From: ZC4RG20 sp963702105
Lineage (GTDB): Bacteria > Pseudomonadota > Gammaproteobacteria > Steroidobacterales > Rariloculaceae
Length of the DNA stretch: 64,000 bases
Direction: 5' to 3'
Assembly: GCA_963702105.1 (NCBI GenBank)
Contig: OY969712.1
Span: 4,774,001-4,838,000 of the forward strand
The translations under genes were made by a program, and so were the position numbers. This document shows positions 35,075-46,094 of the stretch, piece after piece. Within the stretch, counting starts at the first letter, position 1; each line of letters opens with the position of its first letter. Below the pieces are notes generated by a model, which did not search any database, was not told the DNA's origin, and saw nothing but the letters and a program-made list of their open reading frames with translations.

Positions 35075-35629
35075 ATGCCAGAATCCAAGAACCCCTGGAC
35101 CACGCTGTCCCGCCGGATCGTTTACGACAACCCCTGGATTCGAGTCGAGGAGCACGACGTCATCAACCCCTCCGGCGGCCGCAATCAATACGGCAAGGTG
35201 TGCTTCAAGAACCGCGCGGTCGCGATCATCGCGCTCGACGCCGACGACAACCTCTATCTCGTCGGCCAGCATCGCTACACGCTCGACGAGTACAGCTGGG
35301 AGCTGCCCATGGGCGGGGCGCCCCTCGCGGAGGCGCCGCGCGCCGCAGCCGAGCGCGAGCTGCGCGAGGAGACGGGCCTCACGGCCCGCAGCTGGCGCGA
35401 GCTCATGACGATCCACCCTTCGAATTCGATCACAGACGAAAGCGGTCTCGTGTATCTCGCGCGCGACCTCGTCGAGGGCGAGCAGGACCCGGAGGAGACC
35501 GAAGACCTTACCGTCAAGGTGCTGCCCTTCGGCGAGGCTTACCGCTGGGCGCTCGACGGCCGCATCACCGACGCGATCTCGCTGGCCGGCATCTTTCGCC
35601 TGGCGGCCGAACGGGGACTGCAGCCGTGA
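35075..35629 (+). CDS. Nudix hydrolase, ADP-ribose pyrophosphatase-like
   Basis: 184 residues, ATG 35075. The Nudix box GGAPLAEAPRAAAERELREETGL (23 residues, beginning near residue 83, here cited by its parts GG, REL and REETGL) fits the G-x5-E-x7-REUXEE-x-G-U pattern, preceded by the YSWELPMG strand typical of ADP-ribose pyrophosphatases. It probably hydrolyses nucleoside diphosphate linked compounds. Its stop overlaps the GTG of the response regulator gene (GTGA), implying co-translation, though a functional link is not evident. Confidence 0.88.
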   Translation: MPESKNPWTTLSRRIVYDNPWIRVEEHDVINPSGGRNQYGKVCFKNRAVAIIALDADDNLYLVGQHRYTLDEYSWELPMGGAPLAEAPRAAAERELREETGLTARSWRELMTIHPSNSITDESGLVYLARDLVEGEQDPEETEDLTVKVLPFGEAYRWALDGRITDAISLAGIFRLAAERGLQP

Positions 35630-36321
35630 CGGGCCCCGTCGTCGCGGTCGTCGAGGACGAGGTCGCGATACGCGACAACTACGCGGCGGCGCTGCGCCGC
35701 CAAGGCTACCGCGTCGCCGGCTACTCGACGCGCAAGCAGGCCCTGGCCGCGTTCGAGGCGCGGCTGCCCGACCTCGTGATCATCGACATCAACCTCGGCG
35801 ACGAGATCGAGGGCGGCTTCGAGCTCTGCCGCGCGCTCAGGGCCCGCTCGCCGCAGCTGCCGATCATCTTCCTGACCGCGCGCGAGAGCGAGCTCGACGC
35901 CGTCTCGGGCCTGCGGCTCGGCGCCGACGACTACCTGACCAAGCGCGTGAGCATCGAGCACCTGCTCGCCCGCGTGGCCGCGCTGTTCCGCCGCACCGAA
36001 GCGCTGCGCGCGGGCGCCGACACGGCCGCCCCCCTCGTGCAGGGCTCGCTCGCGCTCGACCGCGACCGCATGACGGCGACCTGGAAGGAACGGCCCATCG
36101 CGCTCACCGTGACCGAGTTCTGGGTCGTGCACGCGCTCGCGCAACATCCGGGCCACGTGCGCAGCCGCGAGCAGCTCATGAACGCAGCGAACGTCGTTCT
36201 CGACGACAGCAGCGTGACTTCGCAGATCAAGCGCATCCGGGCGAAGTTCGCCGCCGTCGATCCGGGATTCGAGGCCATCGAGACCGTCTACGGCATGGGC
36301 TACCGCTGGAAGTCCGACTGA
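35626..36321 (+). CDS. OmpR-family response regulator, dedicated-sortase (PdsR) type
   Basis: 231 residues from GTG 35626. The receiver domain includes VAVVEDEVAIRDNYAAALRR, the phospho-acceptor Asp in LVIIDINLGDEIEGGFELC, LTARESELDAVSGLRLGADD and Lys in DYLTKRVS. The C-terminal winged helix ends ETVYGMGYRWK. The N-terminal part strongly recalls the proteobacterial dedicated sortase system response regulator family. The matching kinase type is at 46095-48260, 10 kb away, rather than adjacent. No sortase gene is in the window, so the target is unknown. Confidence 0.8.
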   Translation: MTGPVVAVVEDEVAIRDNYAAALRRQGYRVAGYSTRKQALAAFEARLPDLVIIDINLGDEIEGGFELCRALRARSPQLPIIFLTARESELDAVSGLRLGADDYLTKRVSIEHLLARVAALFRRTEALRAGADTAAPLVQGSLALDRDRMTATWKERPIALTVTEFWVVHALAQHPGHVRSREQLMNAANVVLDDSSVTSQIKRIRAKFAAVDPGFEAIETVYGMGYRWKSD

Positions 36322-36419
36322 GGTCGCGTCGCGCGAAGGGCGCCTGCGGCGTCACTCCGCCCCGCCCGCCTCCGACGCCTCCGACGCCTCCCACGCCTCC
36401 GGCTATGTTCCCGCCCGGA

Positions 36420-36505
36420 GACGCTCTAGCAACCCGATAGATCAACGGGTTGGACGCTACCCCGGTATTAGCGTCGCCTGTAGGCAACACTACCGGGTGC
36501 CATAG
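36420..36505 (+). other. Structured leader-like RNA element upstream of glycosyltransferase
   Basis: Within the gene-free gap 36322-36788. Stems: CAACCCG/CGGGTTG (36430-36436 with 36446-36452), GACGCT/AGCGTC (36453-36458 with 36470-36475), CCCGGTA/TACCGGG (36461-36467 with 36491-36497) and GCCT/AGGC (36476-36485). The second and third stems interleave, implying a pseudoknot or mutually exclusive folds, as in riboswitches. GACGCT also occurs at 36420-36425. I cannot match it to a known class; a loose resemblance to c-di-GMP-I aptamers (stem followed by GGACGC) is weak. The rest of the gap has a 9-base tandem repeat at about 36367-36401 and nothing else clear. Confidence 0.4.
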
Positions 36506-36788
36506 CTTCCTGTTCCTCGAAGAGCGAGGACGCGGCGCCGGCTCAACTCCTTGATTCGGTAGTGCGCCGCGGCACTTGGTACGCATCTTGCTCATCTCGG
36601 GGAGCCAAGGTCGAGACTCCACGCAGGCTGCCCGACGACACCCCCCGCCGCCCTCCGATTACCGACACCAGCGAACCCCATCGAAGCGACGCGCAAGGTC
36701 GCAGCGGTTGGGTCGGTGCGGCGGCGACGAACGGCAGGCGGCATGAATTCGGCCCAAGGCACATCAAAACTACGAGCGTCACAAACGA

Positions 36789-38144
36789 ATGAACGTATCA
36801 AGCATTGCCCATTCGGCAAGGTTCAACAGGCCCTCGTCCGGCTCGCGGCGGGCCATGGATCACCTGCTCCACTTCGTCATCTTCGGCGGCCTGCTGGCCG
36901 GCTTCGTGCTCGCCACGTTCGTGGCGCTGCACCCGAGCGGCGATTTCATCGCCAAACACCCCTGGGCCCAGCCTCTCGTCACGCCCTCGCTGATCTGGTT
37001 CGCGCTCGGCATGGCCCTGCTCGCGACGCGCACGCTGCTCTGGCTGCTGTACCGGCCGTACGACTCCGTCTCGGATTCCGAGGCGCCGTTTCTCACGGTC
37101 GTGATCCCGGCCTACAACGAGGGCGCGCTCGTGCGGCGCTCGATCGTCTCCTCGGCCACGTCGCGCTACCCGCGCGATCGGCTCGAGATCATCGTCATCG
37201 ACGACGGCAGCCGCGACGATACGTGGGAGCACATCAGCGCGGCCGCGGCCGATTATCCCGACCTCGTTCGTACGATCCGCTTCGAGCGCAACAGCGGTAA
37301 GCGCGAGGCCCTCGCGGCCGGCTTCCGCGCGGCGCGCGGCGAGGTCGTCGTCACGCTCGACTCGGACAGCGTCATCGAGCCCGAATCGCTGGCCGCGATC
37401 GCGGGCCCGTTCCGCGACCCGCGCGTCGGCGCGGTCGGCGGCAAGGTCAGCGTCCTGAACCGCTTCGAGGCCTTGCTGCCGCGCATGCTGCACGTGCAGT
37501 TCGTGCTCTCGTTCGACTTTCTGCGCAGCACGCAGTCCTGCTACGGCGCCGTGTTCTGCTGCCCGGGCGCGTTCTCGGCCTACCGCATGGAGCTCGTCCG
37601 CCGCGTGCTGCCCGCGTGGCTCGAGCAGCGCTTCCTCGGCGCGCCGTGCAGCACGGGCGAGGACCGGGCGCTCACGAACGACATCCTCGGGCTCGGCTAC
37701 GCCTCGGTCTATCAGCGCACGGCCATCGTCCATACGCTCGTGCCGGAGAACTACCGCAAGCTGTGCCGCATGTATCTGCGCTGGGACCGCAGCTACGTCC
37801 GCGAGGAAATCCGGCTGCTGCGCTCGATCTGCTGGAGGCTCAGTCCGGTCGCGCGGCTCATGACGATCTTCGAAAAGGTGATCACGAACCTGCGCATTCC
37901 GATCGGCATGGCCTCGATGGCGCTGCTCATCGTGCTCGCGGTCGACGACCCGTGGACGATCGTCCGCCTGCTCGCGGGCATCGGTGCGGCCTCGCTGTTC
38001 TACATGCTCTACTTCCTCAAGAGCGAGCGCAGCTGGGACTTCAAGTACGGCATCCTCTACGCCTACTTCGCAACCTTCGGATTGTTCTGGGTCTTTCCCT
38101 ATGCGCTCATGACCCTGCGCAATCGCTCCTGGATGACGCGTTAA
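36789..38144 (+). CDS. Membrane glycosyltransferase family 2 (NodC/HasA-like)
   Basis: 451 residues as given; ATG 36855 is an alternative start, since no strong ribosome-binding site is seen before 36789. Two N-terminal membrane helices are followed by a GT2 catalytic domain: VVIPAYNEGALVRRS, IVIDDGSRDDT, TLDSDSVIEPE (D-x-D), GEDRALTND and the processivity-type LRWDRSYVREE. Two or three C-terminal membrane helices follow. This is the layout of hyaluronan/chitin-oligosaccharide synthases, so it probably builds and exports a polysaccharide. Two hairpins close the gene at 38163-38252. Confidence 0.9.
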   Translation: MNVSSIAHSARFNRPSSGSRRAMDHLLHFVIFGGLLAGFVLATFVALHPSGDFIAKHPWAQPLVTPSLIWFALGMALLATRTLLWLLYRPYDSVSDSEAPFLTVVIPAYNEGALVRRSIVSSATSRYPRDRLEIIVIDDGSRDDTWEHISAAAADYPDLVRTIRFERNSGKREALAAGFRAARGEVVVTLDSDSVIEPESLAAIAGPFRDPRVGAVGGKVSVLNRFEALLPRMLHVQFVLSFDFLRSTQSCYGAVFCCPGAFSAYRMELVRRVLPAWLEQRFLGAPCSTGEDRALTNDILGLGYASVYQRTAIVHTLVPENYRKLCRMYLRWDRSYVREEIRLLRSICWRLSPVARLMTIFEKVITNLRIPIGMASMALLIVLAVDDPWTIVRLLAGIGAASLFYMLYFLKSERSWDFKYGILYAYFATFGLFWVFPYALMTLRNRSWMTR

Positions 38145-38162
38145 GCGCCCGGCGCGAAAGTC

Positions 38163-38191
38163 GCGGCCGGCCTCGCTCCGAGGCCGGCCGC
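38163..38191. other. 13-bp perfect hairpin after the glycosyltransferase gene
   Basis: GCGGCCGGCCTCG, loop CTC, CGAGGCCGGCCGC, 19 bases after the stop codon. There is no T-tract, so it may protect the 3' end or assist termination at the next hairpin. Confidence 0.55.
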
Positions 38192-38225
38192 CCCGCCAAA
38201 GCGACGCGACCGTCGGTCCGCGGGT

Positions 38226-38252
38226 CAGGGGGCGCCACATTGACGCCCCCTG
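38226..38252 (+). terminator. Intrinsic terminator of the glycosyltransferase gene
   Basis: CAGGGGGCG, nine-base loop, CGCCCCCTG, followed after CCGTCG by TTTTTAT. The stem and U-tract fit plus-strand termination. Confidence 0.7.
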
Positions 38253-38599
38253 CCGTCGTTTTTATAGTTGACGGTCGGCACGCAGCTGCTCTGGCCCGCG
38301 AGGGCCCGTCCGCGGCGGAATCCATTAGGCCGAAGGACTGATACGACTACCGGGCGAGCGGGGCGGGAAGCCCCGGACGCGCACCCGGCCGCGGGAGCTC
38401 GCCGGACCGAAACCGGCGGCCCACCGCCAGAATCTGCGATAAGAAATGCATCGGCGGAGCAGCTTCGATCTTCGCCAGGGAGAATCATGACTCCAGGCAC
38501 ACTGCCCGCGAAGCGAGCCGCCGCTGCCCCCGGGGGAGACACTCGTCCGCACGCCCGTAGGTGCGGAACGCCGAGCCACGAACCGGACTGGTACCGAAT
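38253..38599 (+). other. Long gene-free leader upstream of gltB
   Basis: About 350 bases without a convincing gene. A TTGACG at about 38267 could be a -35 box. Around 38312-38340 the sequence GCGGAATCC...AGGCCGAAGGACTG resembles the 3' half of a glycine-riboswitch aptamer, but the matching 5' half is not evident. A GGGGC/GCCCC stem follows at about 38367. A leader with structure-dependent control of glutamate synthase is possible. Confidence 0.3.
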
Positions 38600-41500
38600 A
38601 TGAGCGCTGAAACGAGATACGGCCTGCCGCAGGCCCAAGGACTCTATCTTCCGGAGCTCGAGCACGACAGCTGCGGCGTCGGCTTCGTGGCCCACATCAA
38701 GGGCCAGCGCAGCCACCAGATCGTGCGCGATGCAGAGCACTTGCTCTGCCGCATGGATCACCGCGGAGCTCGCGGCGCCGAAGCCAATACGGGCGACGGC
38801 GCAGGGATACTCACGGCGCTGCCCCACGAGTTCCTCTCCAAGATCGCACGCGCCGAGCTCGGCGCGGAATTGCCCGCACCCGGCCGGTTCGCGGCCGGCA
38901 ATGTGTTTCTGCCGCAGGATGCGGCCGAGCGCGAGCACTGCAAGCGCGTCGTGGCGGAGATCTGCGCCGAGGAAGGCCAGCGCGTCGTGGGCTGGCGGGA
39001 CGTGCCGACGGACGCCGACGGCGCCGACCTCGGCGCGACGGCCCGCGCCGCGGCGCCCGCGATCCTGCAGCTGTTCATCGCGGCCGGGGAGGGCCTCGAG
39101 GGCGACGCCTTCGAGCGCAAGCTCTATCTGATCCGCAAGCGTGCCTCGCGCCGGCTGCGCGAGGACGAAAGCCTCGTGCACGGCAAGCAGTTCTATGTCT
39201 GCAGCCTTTCGACGAAGGTGCTGATCTACAAGGGTATGCTGACGCCCGGCCAGCTCATGGTGTTCTATCCGGATCTCGCGGACCCGGACTACACCTCGCA
39301 CCTGGCCATGGTGCACTCGCGCTTTTCGACGAACACGTTCCCGAGCTGGGACCGCGCGCAGCCGAACCGCTTCATGTCCCACAACGGTGAGATCAACACG
39401 CTGCGCGGCAACATGAACTGGATGAAGGCGCGCGAGGGCATTGCGAAGTCGGAGCACTTCGGCGACCGGCTCGGCGAGCTGTTTCCCGTCGTCGAGCCCG
39501 ACAATTCCGACTCCGGCGTTTTCGACAACGTGCTCGAGTTCCTGCTCATGAACGGCCGCACGCTGCAGGAAGCGGTCATGATGATGGTGCCCGAGGCCTG
39601 GCAGAAGAACGAGCTCATGCCCGAGGGGAAGCGCGCGTTCTACGAGTTCCACTCCTGCGTCATGGAGCCCTGGGACGGGCCCGCCTCGATCGCGTTTACC
39701 GACGGCAAGTACATCGGCGCCGTGCTCGACCGCAACGGGCTGCGCCCGAGCCGGTATTACCTCACGCACGACGACCGCGTCATCATGGCGAGCGAGGTCG
39801 GCGTCGTGCCGGTCAACCCGGCCAACGTCAAGGCCAAGGGCCGGCTCGAGCCCGGCCGCATGTTCCTGATCGACTTCGAGGCCGGCCGCCTCGTGCCGGA
39901 CGAGGAGCTCAAGAGCGAGTTCGCGAACCGCCGGCCTTACAAGAAGTGGCTCGACGAGCAGCGCATCGCGCTGCGCGACGTTCTCGGTCAAGCAGACCGG
40001 CCGCGCCTTCGACCGCGAGACGCTGCTGCCGCGTATGCAGGCCTTCGGCTACACCACCGAGACGCTGCAGTTCATGCTGCTGCCGCTGATCCGCGAGCTG
40101 CGCGATCCCGTCGGCTCTATGGGCAACGACTCGGCGCTGGCGTGTCTCAGCGACAAGGCGCGCATGCTCTACGACTACTTCAAGCAGATGTTCGCGCAGG
40201 TCACGAATCCGCCCATCGATTCGATCCGCGAAGAGATCATCATGTCCCTCGAGTGCTACATCGGCCCCGAGGGCAATCTGCTCGAGACATCCGCGAACCA
40301 GGCACATCGGCTGCGCTTGAGGCACCCGATCCTCACGAACGAGGACCTGGCCGGCATCAAGCGCATGAATCATCGCGGTTGGCGCACCGCTACGATCGAT
40401 ATCACGTTCGACCGCGCCGACGTGCCCGGCGGCCTCTTGCGCGCGCTCGAGCGCATCTGCACGGAGGCCGAGCGCGCCATCGACGAGGGCTACAGCCTCA
40501 TCGTGCTTTCGGACCGCGCCGTCGGCCCGGACCGCGTCGCCGTGAGCGCGCTGCTCGCCTGCGGGGCCGCGCATCATCATTTGGTCGGCAAGGCCAAGCG
40601 CACGCGCATCGGTATCGTGCTCGAGACCGGCGAGGCGCGCGAGGTCCACCACCACTGCCTGCTCGTCGGCTACGGCGCGGATGCGATCAACCCGTATCTC
40701 GCGTTCGAGGCGCTGTGGAAGGCGCGCGAGGACGGCCTCATCGACCAGGGCACCGAGCTCGTTTCCGCGTACCGCAAGGGCGTCGCCAAGGGCATGCTCA
40801 AGGTCATGGCCAAGATGGGCATCTCGACGCTGCAGTCCTATAAGGGCGCGCAGATCTTCGAGGCCGTCGGGCTGCGCCGCGAGATCGTGGACCGCTGCTT
40901 TGCGGGCACCGCGAGCCGCCTCGCGGGCGTCGGCTTCGACGTGCTCGAGCAGGAGGCCCTGCGCCGGCACGCGCTCGGCTACCCCGAGCGCGACGAAGAC
41001 CGGCTCGCGCAGCTGCCGAACCCGGGCGAGTTCCACTGGCGCAGCGCAGGCGAGCGCCACACCTGGGATCCGGAGTCCATCTTCACGCTGCAGGTCGCGG
41101 CGAGGCGCGGCGACCGCAACGCCTACAAGCAGTTCGCCGAGCACATGAACCGCGGCGCGCGCGAGAGCCTGACGCTGCGCGGCCTCCTCGACTTCGAGTA
41201 CGGCAAGGCCGGTCCCGCCGTGCCGCTCGAGGAGGTCGAGCCCGCGAGCGAGATCGTCAAGCGCTTCTGCACGGGCGCCATGAGCTTCGGCTCGATCTCG
41301 GCCGAGTCGCACGAGACGCTGGCCGTCGCCATGAACCGGCTCGGCGGCAAGAGCAACACGGGCGAGGGCGGCGAAGACCCGGCACGCTTCGAGCCGCTGC
41401 CTTCGGGCGACTCGCGCCGTTCGGCCATCAAGCAGGTCGCCTCGGGGCGCTTCGGCGTCACGATCTGGTATCTGGCCAATGCCGACGAGCTGCAGATCAA

Positions 41501-43199
41501 GATGGCGCAGGGCGCGAAGCCGGGCGAGGGCGGCGAGCTGCCCGGCCGCAAGGTGGACGAGAATATCGCCCGCATCCGCTACTCGACCCCCGGCGTCGGG
41601 CTCATCAGCCCGCCCCCGCATCACGACATCTATTCGATCGAAGATCTCGCGCAGCTCATCCACGACCTGAAAAACTCGAACCCGAGCGCGCGCGTCTCGG
41701 TCAAGCTCGTCTCCGAGGTCGGCGTCGGCACGATCGCCGCCGGCGTCGTCAAGGCGCACGCCGATCACGTGCTGATCTCGGGGGATGCCGGCGGCACGGG
41801 CGCCTCCCCCCTGACGAGCATCAAGCACGCGGGCCTGCCCTGGGAGCTCGGCATCGCGGAGACGCACCAGACGCTCGTGCTCAACAACCTGCGCAGCCGC
41901 ACGGTGCTGCAGACCGACGGCGGCCTGCGCACGGGCCGCGACGTCGTCATCGCAGCGCTGCTCGGCGCCGAGGAAATGGGCTTCTCGACGGCGCCGCTCA
42001 TCGCGCTCGGCTGCATCATGATGCGCAAGTGCCACCTGAACACCTGTCCGGTCGGCATCGCGACTCAGGACCCGGTGCTGCGCAAGAAGTTCGCGGGCCA
42101 GCCGGAGCACGTCGTCAACTATCTGTTCATGGTGGCCGAGGAAGCGCGGGAGATCATGGCCAAGCTCGGCTTCCGCCGGCTCATCGACATGGTCGGGCGC
42201 GTGGACGTGCTCAAGACGCGCAGGGCCATCGAGCACTGGAAGGCGGACGGTCTCGACCTGACGCCGCTGCTGGCGCCGATCACCCCGCCGGCCGACTCGA
42301 CGGGCGTCTTCTGCACCAGAAGTCAGGACCACGGCCTGAACCTCGCGCTCGATCACCGGCTCATCGAGCTGGCCGAGGGCGCGCTCGAGCGCGGCGAGAA
42401 GACGCGCATCGAGCTGCCGATCGTGAACACGAATCGCACGGTCGGCACCATGCTGAGCCACACGCTCGTCAAGAAGTGGGGCGAGCGCGGGCTGCCGTAC
42501 GACACCATTCACGTGAAATTCCGCGGCTCGGCCGGGCAGAGCTTCGGCGCGTTCCTCGCCAAGGGTGTCACGCTCGAGCTCGAGGGCGACGCCAACGACT
42601 ACGTCGGCAAGGGCCTCTCCGGCGGCCGGCTCATCGTCTATCCGCCGAAGGAGAGCACGTTCGCGGCCGAGGAGAACGTGCTCGTCGGCAACGTTGCGCT
42701 GTACGGCGCGACGGGCGGCCGCGCGTTCTTCCGCGGCCGCTCGGCCGAGCGCTTCTGCGTCCGCAACAGCGGCGCGCGCGCCGTCGTCGAGGGCGTCGGC
42801 GATCACGGCTGCGAATACATGACGGGCGGGCGCGCGGTGATTCTCGGGCCCACGGGCCTGAACTTCGCTGCCGGCATGTCGGGCGGCATCGCCTACGTGT
42901 TCGACGCGCACGGGGACTTCAGGTCGAAGTGCAACATGGGCACCGTCGACCTCGAGGCCATCGAGGCCGACGAGGACATCGCCGAGCTCATCGAGCTCAT
43001 CGAGCTGCACAGGGAGTACACCGGGTCGCGTGTCGCGGAGAAGATTCTCGACGCCTGGCCCAGGGTGCTCTCGCAGTTCGTCAAGGTCATGCCGACGGAT
43101 TACAAGCGCGTGCTTGCCGAACGCAAGCGCCACGACGAGGAGATGGAATCCGCCGTCCACGACGAGGAGACGACGAGCTTCGTCGCACTCGGCAGCTGA
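38600..43199 (+). pseudogene. gltB: Glutamate synthase large subunit gene with one frameshift
   Basis: ATG 38600. The first frame encodes the glutaminase domain: LPELEHDSCGVGFVAH, whose Cys becomes the N-terminal nucleophile, then MDHRGARGAEANTGDGAG and NGEINTLRGN. At about 39980 the sense passes to another frame (FSVKQTGRAFDRETLL) that runs through the central, FMN-binding (SGDAGGTGASPLTSIKHAGL) and 3Fe-4S regions (CPVGIATQDP preceded by Cys residues) and the GXGXG beta-helix to 43199. The span is 1533 codons plus one base, so one extra base is present. The domain content is complete, so error or a recent mutation is likely. With GltD it makes glutamate from glutamine and 2-oxoglutarate. Confidence 0.88.
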
Positions 43200-43218
43200 T
43201 GGCGATCTGAGCCGACTT

Positions 43219-44712
<1,494 letters not shown>

Positions 44713-44713
44713 T

Positions 44714-44741
44714 CCGAAGAGGGGTCAGAGCCCTTTTTCGG
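44714..44741. repeat. Single GGGGTCAGAGCCC repeat
   Basis: CCGAAGAGGGGTCAGAGCCC then TTTTTCGG, immediately after the gltD stop. The outer CCGA/TCGG extend the palindrome. Likely also a terminator for gltBD before msrA. Confidence 0.85.
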
Positions 44742-44817
44742 ACGCCTTCTTCGGGAACCAGCGGCCTCGCCCGCGTTGTCCAATCCAGCATGCTGAGCCA
44801 GAGCCCACGGAGGCCTT

Positions 44818-45450
44818 ATGTTCGGTCGCAGAATCGTGAATCTCGTCGACGCCTCGCAGGCGCTGCCGGGCCGCGCGGAGCCGCTCGCCGTGCCGGCCGA
44901 GCACTTCGTGCTGCATCGGCCCATCAAGCCGCCGTTCCCGGACGGCCTCGAGCAGGCCGTGTTCGGCCTTGGCTGCTTCTGGGGCGCCGAGCGACGCTTC
45001 TGGACCGAAGCCGGCGTCTACACGACGGCGGTGGGCTACGCGGGCGGCTTCACGCCGAACCCGACCTACGAGGAAGTCTGCACGGGCTTCACGGGCCACG
45101 CCGAGGTCGTGCTCGTCGTCTACGACCCGAAGGCCGTGGCGTTCGCGCGCCTGCTCGAGCGCTTCTGGGAAGCCCACGACCCCACCCAGGGCATGCGCCA
45201 GGGCAACGATGTAGGCACCCAGTACCGCTCGGCGATCTACGTCGACGGCGAGGAGCGCCTGACCTCGGCCGAGCGCAGCCGCGAGCAATACGCACGCCGG
45301 CTCGCCGAGCGCGGCTTCGGGTCCATCACGACCGAGATTCGCGAGGCGCAGCCGTTCTACTACGCCGAGGACTACCACCAGCAGTATCTCGCGAAGAATC
45401 CGCAGGGCTATTGCGGGCTCGGCGGCACCGGGGTCTGCTACGCCGGCTGA
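44818..45450 (+). CDS. msrA: Peptide methionine sulfoxide reductase MsrA
   Basis: 210 residues. The catalytic Cys53 is in GLGCFWGAERRFW; GYAGGFTPNPTYEEVCTG, HAEVVLVVYDP, FWEAHDPTQ and GTQYRSAIY follow. C-terminal Cys residues in GYCGLGGTGVCYAG act in recycling. It reduces methionine-S-sulfoxide in oxidised proteins. Longer N-terminus (about 40 residues before the core) as in the E. coli type. A one-gene unit or co-transcribed with the membrane methyltransferase-like gene 49 bases later. Confidence 0.95.
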   Translation: MFGRRIVNLVDASQALPGRAEPLAVPAEHFVLHRPIKPPFPDGLEQAVFGLGCFWGAERRFWTEAGVYTTAVGYAGGFTPNPTYEEVCTGFTGHAEVVLVVYDPKAVAFARLLERFWEAHDPTQGMRQGNDVGTQYRSAIYVDGEERLTSAERSREQYARRLAERGFGSITTEIREAQPFYYAEDYHQQYLAKNPQGYCGLGGTGVCYAG

Positions 45451-45499
45451 GCCGCAGCCGCGGCCCCGGCTGCCGCAGCACGCGAGGCGGAGGGCAGGT

Positions 45500-46066
45500 A
45501 TGTCACGCTACGTCATCGGCGCCTGGTCGGTCTCCTGGTTGCTGCTGTTCGCGTACTGGCTGATTGCGGCCGCCGGAGCGAAGCGCAACGTGCACCGCCG
45601 CCGCCATTGGCCGACGCTGGGGCTGCGTCTCGCGATGCTCGTGTTCGTGGTCGCCGCCGTACGCTTCGGCGGCGGGGGTCCCGGCGCACGCGCGGAGCTT
45701 CCGGGCGGTCCCGCGGTCGGCGCGCTCGGCGCCGGCCTCAAGGCGCTCGGCCTCGCGTTCGCGGCCTGGGCCCGGGCGCACCTCGGCAGCAACTGGGGCA
45801 TGCCCATGTCCGTCAAGCGGGACCCCGCGCTCGTCTCCGACGGCCCGTACGCTTTCGTGCGTCACCCGATCTACACGGGTCTGCTCCTCGCGATGCTGGC
45901 CTCGGCGCTCGTCGTCGGCATCTGGTTTTTGCCGATGGCCCTCATGACCGCGGCCTATATGGTCTACAGCGCGCGGCGGGAGGAGCGCACGCTGCTCGGG
46001 CAATTCCCGGAGCCGTACGCCGCCTACATGCGCCGCACGAAGATGCTGATCCCGTTCCTGTACTGA
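45500..46066 (+). CDS. Isoprenylcysteine carboxyl methyltransferase (ICMT)-like membrane protein
   Basis: 188 residues, ATG 45500 with GGAGGGCAGG upstream. Four to five hydrophobic segments. The C-terminal part, DGPYAFVRHPIYTGLLLAML and the later REERTLLGQFPEPYAAYMRR, is the signature of ICMT/phospholipid methyltransferase-type proteins, where the RHP and E-E elements bind S-adenosylmethionine. Bacterial members methylate unknown substrates, probably lipids or small amphiphiles. Confidence 0.83.
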   Translation: MSRYVIGAWSVSWLLLFAYWLIAAAGAKRNVHRRRHWPTLGLRLAMLVFVVAAVRFGGGGPGARAELPGGPAVGALGAGLKALGLAFAAWARAHLGSNWGMPMSVKRDPALVSDGPYAFVRHPIYTGLLLAMLASALVVGIWFLPMALMTAAYMVYSARREERTLLGQFPEPYAAYMRRTKMLIPFLY

Positions 46067-46094
46067 AGGGCTCGAACGGAACTCTCGGCGCGGA

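Noticed and set aside
36420..36505. c-di-GMP-I riboswitch
   Set aside because: The stem followed by GGACGC is suggestive, but the conserved GCACAGGGCAAACC-type 5' strand and the AAAGCC element are absent, so only an unnamed structured leader is reported.
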